Source: Bacteroidia bacterium (GTDB lineage: Bacteria > Bacteroidota > Bacteroidia > AKYH767-A > OLB10). From it: a stretch of 7,072 bases of DNA. Below the pieces are notes generated by a model, which ran no database searches, was not told the origin of the DNA, and worked only from the letters and a program-made list of their open reading frames with translations. The translations under genes and the position numbers were made by a program. The stretch spans positions 1-7,072 of the forward strand of contig JANWID010000292.1 of NCBI GenBank assembly GCA_025450095.1, written 5' to 3'. Positions 1-5,980 of this stretch are shown here, piece after piece. How positions within the stretch are numbered: the stretch's first letter is position 1; each line of letters starts with the position of its first letter.

Positions 1-191
1 ACCTTGAAGCTGATAGCGGAAATGTATCTCTGGTTGAGGTTTCAGATGATATGATAGTAAAACTCCGTTTGCTCGGTGCCTGCAGTTCATGTTCTATGAG
101 CATGATGACTCTTAAAGCCGGCATAGAGCAATCACTTATTAAAGCTATTCCTGAAATTAAAGGAGTAGTTGCCATAAACGAAACACGCTGA
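1..191 (+). CDS. NifU/Nfu-type iron-sulfur cluster scaffold domain, C-terminal part (5' end outside window)
   Basis: Reading from base 3 gives 62 codons ending in TGA at 189-191; the beginning lies beyond the left edge. The visible peptide contains GACSSC, then TLKAGIEQSL, then IPEIKGV. This matches the NifU C-terminal (Nfu) domain, in which the two cysteines of the CxxC motif bind a labile [4Fe-4S] cluster for delivery to apoproteins in the cytoplasm. The family usually has a proline just after the second cysteine; here it is serine. The domain ends almost at the stop codon, so this is the true C-terminus. Small Nfu proteins of roughly 80-100 residues are common in Bacteroidota next to metG/mrp-type or suf genes, but the upstream context is missing, so neither full length nor fusion partner can be judged. 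The family call is fairly sure; the exact subfamily is not. Confidence 0.85.
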   Translation, partial: LEADSGNVSLVEVSDDMIVKLRLLGACSSCSMSMMTLKAGIEQSLIKAIPEIKGVVAINETR

Positions 192-206
192 TAGATGCGA
201 AAACGA

Positions 207-241
207 AAAAGCCGGTCGGTAAAATAATCCGACCGGCTTTT
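207..241. terminator. Bidirectional intrinsic terminator between convergent genes
   Basis: A perfect 13-bp inverted repeat has arms at 207-219 (AAAAGCCGGTCGG) and 229-241 (CCGACCGGCTTTT), separated by a 9-base AT-rich loop. The stem core is GC-rich. Because the repeat begins with A's and ends with T's, each strand ends in a short U-run, so it can stop both the Nfu gene (stop codon ending 191) and the convergent hydrolase-like gene (stop codon starting at 257). It fills most of the 65-base gap between them. Confidence 0.88.
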
Positions 242-256
242 CTTATGTCGATAATT

Positions 257-1078
257 TTATTTGATAGCCAGGAATTTCGAAATCTTTTCGAAATAAGCAT
301 TTTTATCAGTTGAAAAATTATCAGCGTTTGTAGGGCTGTTTTTCACTATGTAAACTTCATTTACTCCCTTGATCACTTTTACATCAGCCGGACCAACTAT
401 AGGATCCTGCAAGGAAACAATGATCATCATATTTTTCATAGGACCTTTTGGTTTTTCGAAAGCGTAAAGAGGTTCGTATGTCTTATCATAACCGAATGGC
501 ATATTAACTTCCTTACCTGTTTTTGTTTTTATTTTCGCTTTCATTCCTTCAAGACTGGTCCAGGGGCCATCGGCAATAATTTTCTTGGTTTCAGGACGAT
601 TCGCTCCGACACCAATGGAAAGCCCTGCTCCTATACTCTGACCAAAGAGATCAAATTTTGTGATCGCCCTGGTTTTTCTGAGATGATCTAATACTGCATT
701 TAGATCGGTGATAAATTGAGGATAGATGAAGATGTCCGGATCAATTTTAAAATCACTACTGGAACCATAACCACGGTAGTCATAGGTAACCACATTATAT
801 CCTGCTGAAAGAAATGAATTGACTATTTCCAGCTGGTCGGCCATATTCCCCTCTCCGGTACCGGAAACTACAACCCAGTTAATAGATTTCTTGGTATTCT
901 CGAAAAACCATGCATTCAATACAGCATTATCGGAAGTTTTGATTTTTTCTTCCTTGTATTGCATACCAAACTTGTCGGGAGTTACCTTGTATTCTTTGGA
1001 AGGATTCAGTGCAAGGACCGGTAAAGTGCTGATTACACCAAGGGTCAAAATCACTGATTTTAGAAATTTTCTTTTCAT
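257..1078 (-). CDS. Exported alpha/beta-hydrolase-fold protein, probable incomplete catalytic triad
   Basis: This is a 273-residue protein. Residues 1-23 form a signal peptide (lysines at 2 and 4, hydrophobic stretch, VLA at 21-23 before the likely cleavage site), so it should act in the periplasm or be anchored in the envelope. The mature part follows the alpha/beta-hydrolase order: a strand INWVVVSGTGEGN (66-78), the YDYRGYGSS turn (99-107), the nucleophile elbow GQSIGAG with Ser148, and a strand MMIIVSLQDPIVG (217-229) with Asp225 where the acid residue is expected. Oddly, the only histidine in the protein is His132, before the nucleophile. In the C-terminal segment where the triad histidine should sit (around residues 246-256) there is none, and the usual HG after the first strand reads SG. 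It could be a non-catalytic member, use a different base, or be a divergent esterase. The substrate is unknown. It is a single-gene unit, divergent from the protease at 1302. The ATG at 1078 is chosen because the signal peptide starts directly there. Confidence 0.8.
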   Translation of the reverse strand: MKRKFLKSVILTLGVISTLPVLALNPSKEYKVTPDKFGMQYKEEKIKTSDNAVLNAWFFENTKKSINWVVVSGTGEGNMADQLEIVNSFLSAGYNVVTYDYRGYGSSSDFKIDPDIFIYPQFITDLNAVLDHLRKTRAITKFDLFGQSIGAGLSIGVGANRPETKKIIADGPWTSLEGMKAKIKTKTGKEVNMPFGYDKTYEPLYAFEKPKGPMKNMMIIVSLQDPIVGPADVKVIKGVNEVYIVKNSPTNADNFSTDKNAYFEKISKFLAIK

Positions 1079-1112
1079 CGTTAATTGATTAATTTTAGGA
1101 TAGCTATGTGAG

Positions 1113-1120
1113 CAAAAATA
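1113..1120 (-). promoter_or_regulatory. Candidate Bacteroidota -7 promoter box for the hydrolase-like gene
   Basis: On the minus strand this reads TATTTTTG, an exact match to the Bacteroidota -7 consensus TAnnTTTG. It lies about 35 bases before the ATG at 1078, which would give a 5' leader of about 25-30 bases. No convincing TTG-type -33 element was seen at the usual spacing, so this rests on the -7 box and its position alone. Confidence 0.45.
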
Positions 1121-1260
1121 AGGATTTCACATAAAAATGGTTGAAATAATTATCAACATATTACATCCTGTTTTCACTATACAGTACCGGTTTAAGATGT
1201 TAACAATTAAGGTGGCCCGGATGTTTAAATTATCCCATCCTTCCTCCGGAACACCAGTTC

Positions 1261-1268
1261 AACCTTTG
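1261..1268 (+). promoter_or_regulatory. Candidate -7 promoter box for the S8 protease
   Basis: AACCTTTG matches TAnnTTTG at all but its first base and sits 33 bases upstream of the ATG at 1302, giving a leader of about 25 bases. An overlapping alternative, TACTTTTA at 1270-1277, also differs at one base. No clear -33 element is visible. The region 1079-1301 contains no gene and appears to hold the two divergent promoters. Confidence 0.3.
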
Positions 1269-1301
1269 TTACTTTTATGCGTACATAACCCAAAAATTTA
1301 C

Positions 1302-3494
1302 ATGAAAAATTACCTGATTTATTGCATGTTAATTCTGTTGGCACCTGCTGCATACAGCCAGGTTCCAAGTGGTCACAAACTTAGTCTGGTCATGGCCAGG
1401 ATGATCGCTGATGAACAATTGCAAAACACCCAGGTAAATGTGCTGGTACAGGGAGATATTGAGGAAATCCGCAGACTTACCAGCCAATGGAATGGAATTT
1501 TTAGGTATTCGGTGGGGAATATTGCAACAATTAAAATTCCCGTTGCAGCGCTCCCTGCTTTTGATGCTTCACATAGTACCTCGAGGATCGAAATGCCAGG
1601 AAACCGGTATAAAGCGCTCAATGATTCCATGCGTTCCACGGTTCATGCAAATGAAGTCCACGCAGGACTACCACCGCTGCTGCAGGGATATAATGGTGAA
1701 GGTATTGTGATTGGAATTATCGATACAGGTGTAGATCTTACACATCCTGATCTGCAGGACAGTTCAGGTAATACACGTGTCAGTTACCTATGGGATCAGC
1801 GACTGCCGGTTGCACCTAATACACCATCGTATGGTTATGGCCAGGAATGGGATAGTACTGAAATCAATGCCGGACTCGCAGCAGCCAGTAACGACGTCCA
1901 GGGATTCGGACATGGTACTCATGTAACAGGTATTGCTGCAGGCAACGGATATGCAATCAATAAAAACATGGGTGTAGCTCCGAAAGCCGATATTATTGAA
2001 GTGGCATTTGATTTCAATAATATTACACAATTCACCTATTTCCACGCTGTCGATTACATTTTTAGTAAAGCGCAACTCCTTGGAAAGCCGTGTGTAATAA
2101 ATGCGAGCCTCGGAGATTATTACGGTTCCCACGATGGTTACGATCTACAATCTCAGATGGTAAACACCTTGCTGAATTCGCAGCCAGGAAGGGCAATAGT
2201 GGCTGCAGCCGGGAATGCCGGAAATATTCCGATTCACCTGGGTTATACTGTAAATTCCGATACTTCCTTTACATGGATCCGGCACAACCCCTCGTATCCA
2301 TACTTGTATATGCAGATCTGGGGAGACACTTCCGATTTTGATGGAATTGATTTTTCGATTGGTGCTGATGTCAATACTACCGATGCGTCGTTCAGGGGCA
2401 GACTTGCATTCCGCGATATATTTTACAACCTGGGCATTCTTAAAGAAGATACTTTGTTTAGTACTTCTGGAAACAGACTTGCAATTGTGCAATCGTTCGG
2501 CAGTATTCAAGGCCCTGCCTATTTGCTGGAATTCATGATAGTTCCTGATTCCACTACTTATTCATGGCGACTGATGACCACTGGCTCCGGAAGGTTCGAT
2601 ATGTGGAAATTTTATGATGGAACGGGTCAGCAGGGATATGTAAACAGCAATCTCCCTCTTGCATCTGTTGTACCTGAAATAATTTATTATCAGCTTCCCG
2701 ACCTGGTTTCAACCATGGTAAGTGGTATTCAGTGTCTTGATAACGTTGTTACAGTAGCCAATTACGGCAACCGGAATTCGTATATCGATGTTAACGGAAA
2801 CACCTATACCGATTCTACATTGATCCGTGGTGCATTAGCTGCCAATTCCAGTCACGGGCCCACACGTGACGGACGAATCAAACCTGATGTTGCGGCACCC
2901 GGAGGAATTATGCTCTCCTGTGGACAGCTTTCGTTGTTAGCCGTATGGATGGGTCAACCCAACAACGTAGTAAAGATTGCAGAAGGAGGGTTTCATTTCC
3001 GTGATGGGGGAACCAGTTCATCTTCACCGGTAGTGGCCGGAATTGCAGCTCTATACCTACAGCAAAATCCCACCGCAACTGCACTGCAGGTAAAAGATGC
3101 CATAATTAACTGCGCTGTCCAGGATACTTTCACAGGCAATAATCTACCGGATAACGTCTGGGGACATGGGAAAGCAGATGCTTTCAACACGCTGTCCAAT
3201 TGTTCGCTCACAACCGTAATTGAAATTGAAGCAAGGAATGCTTTCCTGTTATTTCCAAATCCGGTGCATGCAGGCGCTACCGTGAGACTTTCTCTTCCAA
3301 CAGATGAACCAATAAAAGACGGCGAATTGATTATATATGATATGCCGGGAAAGAAAATCCTGCACATCCGGGATCTCCAGGACGGAAATATAACTTTCCA
3401 AACGGAAAGTCTAAGACCGGGAATTTATACCGTGATGCTAATGAATGGTAATGGTGGAATGAAAGTTTGCAAACTCTCTGTTTTGCGGGAATAA
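1302..3494 (+). CDS. Secreted subtilisin-like (S8) serine protease with T9SS C-terminal sorting domain
   Basis: This is a 730-residue preproprotein. Residues 1-19 are a Sec signal peptide ending AYS before Gln20. Residues of about 20-120 look like a propeptide. The catalytic domain shows all S8 motifs: Asp141 in IIDTGVD, His204 in GHGTHVTG, oxyanion-hole Asn305 in AAAGNAGN, and Ser572 in GTSSSSPVVAG. Between Asn305 and the strand NVVTVANYG (481-489) lies an insertion of about 165-175 residues, followed by the conserved SSHGPTRDGRIKPDVAAPG (516-534). This layout recalls CspA-like or C5a-peptidase-like S8 enzymes. Residues of about 648-730 (LFPNPVHAG, then LIIYDMPGKK, then LRPGIYTVML) match the Por secretion C-terminal domain, which directs cargo through the type IX system to the surface or medium. 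The reading frame stays open back to an ATG at 1137, but the signal peptide shows that the ATG at 1302 is the start. The function is extracellular proteolysis; the substrate is unknown. It converges on the operon ending at 3519. Confidence 0.93.
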   Translation: MKNYLIYCMLILLAPAAYSQVPSGHKLSLVMARMIADEQLQNTQVNVLVQGDIEEIRRLTSQWNGIFRYSVGNIATIKIPVAALPAFDASHSTSRIEMPGNRYKALNDSMRSTVHANEVHAGLPPLLQGYNGEGIVIGIIDTGVDLTHPDLQDSSGNTRVSYLWDQRLPVAPNTPSYGYGQEWDSTEINAGLAAASNDVQGFGHGTHVTGIAAGNGYAINKNMGVAPKADIIEVAFDFNNITQFTYFHAVDYIFSKAQLLGKPCVINASLGDYYGSHDGYDLQSQMVNTLLNSQPGRAIVAAAGNAGNIPIHLGYTVNSDTSFTWIRHNPSYPYLYMQIWGDTSDFDGIDFSIGADVNTTDASFRGRLAFRDIFYNLGILKEDTLFSTSGNRLAIVQSFGSIQGPAYLLEFMIVPDSTTYSWRLMTTGSGRFDMWKFYDGTGQQGYVNSNLPLASVVPEIIYYQLPDLVSTMVSGIQCLDNVVTVANYGNRNSYIDVNGNTYTDSTLIRGALAANSSHGPTRDGRIKPDVAAPGGIMLSCGQLSLLAVWMGQPNNVVKIAEGGFHFRDGGTSSSSPVVAGIAALYLQQNPTATALQVKDAIINCAVQDTFTGNNLPDNVWGHGKADAFNTLSNCSLTTVIEIEARNAFLLFPNPVHAGATVRLSLPTDEPIKDGELIIYDMPGKKILHIRDLQDGNITFQTESLRPGIYTVMLMNGNGGMKVCKLSVLRE

Positions 3495-3518
3495 CAATTC
3501 AGATATCGTGTGAAGATT

Positions 3519-3968
3519 CTAGAATTTTATAGCTTCACTGAAATTATATCTTCGCTTAAAAATAAACTTTTTAATTTTTATTTCACCGTTTATACGGAAC
3601 TGTTGATTAATATTTCCGGATATTAAACCATTGATACCCGTTTTGAAAATATCATTCAAACTGGCCTGACCCGGTGTCATAGCTACGGTGACCAGGCTTG
3701 CCTCCTTTTTAGTAATTTCAGTTTCCTCCAGGAGCATCGTTTTTGCAAGAACCAGGGTCTCAACAAAAACACCCACCTCAAGTTTCTGAATCTTAACGCG
3801 GAAATTATTCGGGTTATAAAGGCTGATATCAAATCTGAATTCCGGTAATGTTCCGGAATTTATAGTCTTGAAATTGCTAATTCCTTTTACTGTTACCGGT
3901 TTGATAATTCCGCATGATAAAGTAAAAAAACTGAGAATTGAAAAAATAAGCGCTGATCCGTACTTCAT
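3519..3968 (-). CDS. Small LEA14/WHy-like lipoprotein
   Basis: This is a 149-residue protein. Residues 1-18 form a lipoprotein signal ending TLS before Cys19, a lax lipobox of the kind common in Bacteroidota. The mature part starts CGIIKP and lacks the acidic residues after the cysteine that mark surface-exported lipoproteins in some Bacteroidota, so a periplasm-facing anchor is more likely (inference). Residues of about 44-70 (FRFDISLYNPNNFRVKIQKL) show the strand-NPN-strand pattern of the LEA type 2 / WHy domain, a beta-sandwich found in water-stress proteins and in many bacterial lipoproteins of unknown role. A later strand pair (125-139) ends in a basic KKFIFKRR stretch. It is the last gene of the minus-strand block, starting 20 bases after the glycosyltransferase stop, and it ends 24 bases from the convergent protease. 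The role is unknown; the domain call is reasonable but based on pattern only. Confidence 0.75.
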   Translation of the reverse strand: MKYGSALIFSILSFFTLSCGIIKPVTVKGISNFKTINSGTLPEFRFDISLYNPNNFRVKIQKLEVGVFVETLVLAKTMLLEETEITKKEASLVTVAMTPGQASLNDIFKTGINGLISGNINQQFRINGEIKIKKFIFKRRYNFSEAIKF

Positions 3969-3988
3969 AATTATTCTATTGTTTCGGT

Positions 3989-5461
3989 TTACCTGGAGGA
4001 ATTATTGTTTTTCATCCAGTATAATTTAAGATTCCAATGCTGAACTTCCGCGGTTTTTACTGAATCCGAAAAATTTTCCAGGCTAACTCCTGCATCACGG
4101 AATGCCCCATCAGAATCGCTTTCATCGGATTCTGCGATCACCATTGCCGGATTGTATTTTTCCAACACATCAGAGTAGTTAAAATATTTGTTCCATACCG
4201 GAAACGTAATCGCTTTACATTGCCATCCGATCGCCGTCGCCCAGGCACCTGCTATAGGGCGTTCATTAAAATTAAACTGAGTGAGATAATTTTCTGTCTG
4301 CTCCATTGACCACGTTCTTTCATTCAGTGTCCTGTACCAGGCTAATCCATTACTGATGGCAAAAATAACCAACAAAATCAAAGATGTGATTCTTACGAAG
4401 GAAGAGTATTTAATTCCGGAAAAATTAAATTCCCAAAGTACGAGTGATACCATTATTCCAGCCGCAAATATCAAACATACCAGGTAACGGGATGGTAAAT
4501 AGGTCATAAATAACTTATGCGATTCCAATAAAAGCCAGCACGAAATTCCCAGGAACAGTTTCCTGAAAACAGCAGATCCGGATTTAAAAAAAATGAAAAA
4601 ACCGGCTATAAATGTAATAGGGAACAGTATGGTTAAAATCCACAATTTGTCATTCAGAAAAATAAACCTGAAATTATTATTAAGCTGGTTAATCAATCCC
4701 GGGTATTCAGGAAACCTGTTCGAGGTTTGTTCATTCAGCACATATTTGAATAACCCGTAATTAGGAATAAACCATGTGCATGCATAGATCAACATCATCG
4801 TTAACAAAATAAATACCGACAACTTTAGCTGCTTCATTAATACCCGCTTTTCAGTTATTCTGAAAACAAAAAACAGGGAGCAGCATATCGGGACCAGCAG
4901 GATCATATACAAATACTGAAATTTTATAAAATAAGCCAGTGAAGCAAGTACCGAAGCCATCATCACTTTATCATTCCCGGTACGACAAACTAAAATAACT
5001 GAAGCGAAAATGCAGATAGTTGATATTGTATCTGACATGCTATAATGTAAATAATGAAATACATAATATTGGGTAAATGAAACCAAAATAGCAATCCATG
5101 CAAATCCCCGGAGTGATTTACCAGACATCATAATTGCAGCTATGCATAATGATAACAAGAGGACAAAAATTCTGGCAACAGCACGTTTGGTTCCGAATAT
5201 TCCAAGCGGGGGTAATAACAATAATTCAAAGAGCGGGGTTTTAAGAAGACAATCAGAAGAATGTAAAGTCCAGCTTCCATGATTTATAAAATTCCTGACC
5301 TGGTATGAATACAGTCCTTCATCGGTATGTGCATCACGACCAATGGAAAGATTAATATCCGGATCGGCGGTAATAAAAGGGGTATGAAGAAAAAAAAGGA
5401 TAATCCATAATACCAAACTGAAAATATAACCTTTACCGGTCTGGTTGCGATAAAATTGCAT
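3989..5461 (-). CDS. GT-C family integral membrane glycosyltransferase (GT39/ArnT-like)
   Basis: This is a 490-residue polytopic membrane protein. A first membrane helix (about 13-30) is followed by a large external loop carrying DAHTDEGLY (43-51). That acidic pair is the hallmark of GT-C enzymes such as ArnT and PMT, which transfer a sugar from a polyprenyl-phosphate donor on the outer face of the inner membrane. A second acidic site, SMSDT (141-145, Asp144), falls where the family has its second loop aspartate. About eight to ten further hydrophobic helices follow, including 97-112, 147-158, 184-200, 214-231, 272-292, 303-314, 326-343 and 357-371. A soluble tail (about 372-490) contains GAWATAIGW (405-413), probably a periplasmic domain. 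The acceptor could be lipid, protein or glycan; the sequence does not say. The ATG at 5461 lies 8 bases after the preceding stop codon, which supports co-transcription with the genes on both sides. Confidence 0.82.
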   Translation of the reverse strand: MQFYRNQTGKGYIFSLVLWIILFFLHTPFITADPDINLSIGRDAHTDEGLYSYQVRNFINHGSWTLHSSDCLLKTPLFELLLLPPLGIFGTKRAVARIFVLLLSLCIAAIMMSGKSLRGFAWIAILVSFTQYYVFHYLHYSMSDTISTICIFASVILVCRTGNDKVMMASVLASLAYFIKFQYLYMILLVPICCSLFFVFRITEKRVLMKQLKLSVFILLTMMLIYACTWFIPNYGLFKYVLNEQTSNRFPEYPGLINQLNNNFRFIFLNDKLWILTILFPITFIAGFFIFFKSGSAVFRKLFLGISCWLLLESHKLFMTYLPSRYLVCLIFAAGIMVSLVLWEFNFSGIKYSSFVRITSLILLVIFAISNGLAWYRTLNERTWSMEQTENYLTQFNFNERPIAGAWATAIGWQCKAITFPVWNKYFNYSDVLEKYNPAMVIAESDESDSDGAFRDAGVSLENFSDSVKTAEVQHWNLKLYWMKNNNSSR

Positions 5462-5469
5462 CGGCCTGT

Positions 5470-5979
5470 TCAGGACTTAACGTTTACCTTCTCCCATTTC
5501 TTGATCTGCCATTCCGTAATTCCAGTGCAAATATGATTACCTGATACATCCCGGACCTGTATTTCAAATTTTACAAATACAGCATCTTCCTGTAAAAGTG
5601 GCCGGATTATTTTTTGATCAAGATAGTCCTGATTCAGTTCACACACAGCAATGACATTCATTTTTGCCTGGTAATGATATTCCACAGAAAGGTTTTTTAA
5701 AATAAACCTGTATTGCGTTTCTCCGAGTTTACTTACAATGCTCAGTCCGGTTGTAAATTCACAAAGGGTCGCCAGTGCGCAGGCGTGGATTCCCCGGATA
5801 TGATTCATATTGCTTTTCCAGTATGGAAGCATCACCGTTGCAGCTCCGGGACGGATACTCAGTATACGAAATCCATGAGCCGCATTAAACGGCACAGCCC
5901 TTCTGATTACCTGGTTCAGTAGCCAAAGATAAAATGGTGATTTTCCGGATCGATCAATGATCCAGGATAACTTAGCCAT
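5470..5979 (-). CDS. DUF4442-type hotdog-fold thioesterase-like protein
   Basis: This is a 169-residue cytoplasmic protein with no signal peptide. NMNHIRGIHACALATLCE (57-74) fits the start of the central hotdog helix, in which a His-containing loop leads into a helix with a conserved Glu (here His65 and Glu74). Strands such as ATVMLPYW (47-54), FILKNLSVEYHY (92-103) and VFVKFEIQVRDVSGNHICTGITEWQIK (134-160) complete a single hotdog domain. The pattern resembles PaaI/YiiD-C/DUF4442 proteins, which hydrolyse acyl-CoA or acyl-ACP thioesters; the substrate is not predictable. Its ATG is separated by a single base from the TGA of the NMO-like gene (TGA-T-ATG), so translational coupling is likely, and the glycosyltransferase starts 8 bases after its stop. 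Other hotdog subfamilies remain possible. Confidence 0.75.
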   Translation of the reverse strand: MAKLSWIIDRSGKSPFYLWLLNQVIRRAVPFNAAHGFRILSIRPGAATVMLPYWKSNMNHIRGIHACALATLCEFTTGLSIVSKLGETQYRFILKNLSVEYHYQAKMNVIAVCELNQDYLDQKIIRPLLQEDAVFVKFEIQVRDVSGNHICTGITEWQIKKWEKVNVKS

Positions 5980-5980
5980 A

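Noticed and set aside
819..1088. Plus-strand 89-codon open frame opposite the hydrolase-like gene
   Set aside because: It lies antisense to a gene with clear family motifs, and its translation shows no recognisable domain or start signal.
1137..1301. In-frame 55-codon N-terminal extension of the protease from an ATG at 1137
   Set aside because: The signal peptide begins at the ATG at 1302, and a candidate -7 promoter box lies inside the extension. An extension would bury the signal peptide, and its own sequence resembles no domain.
2145..2510. Minus-strand 121-codon open frame inside the protease
   Set aside because: It is a shadow of the S8 coding frame with low-complexity, motif-free translation. 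The protease frame is continuous across it.
3510..3538. Inverted repeat GTGAAG/CTTCAC around the palindrome ATTCTAGAAT at the lipoprotein 3' end, as a possible terminator
   Set aside because: The stem is only 6 bp with a 17-base loop, it overlaps the coding sequence, and no T-run follows on either strand.
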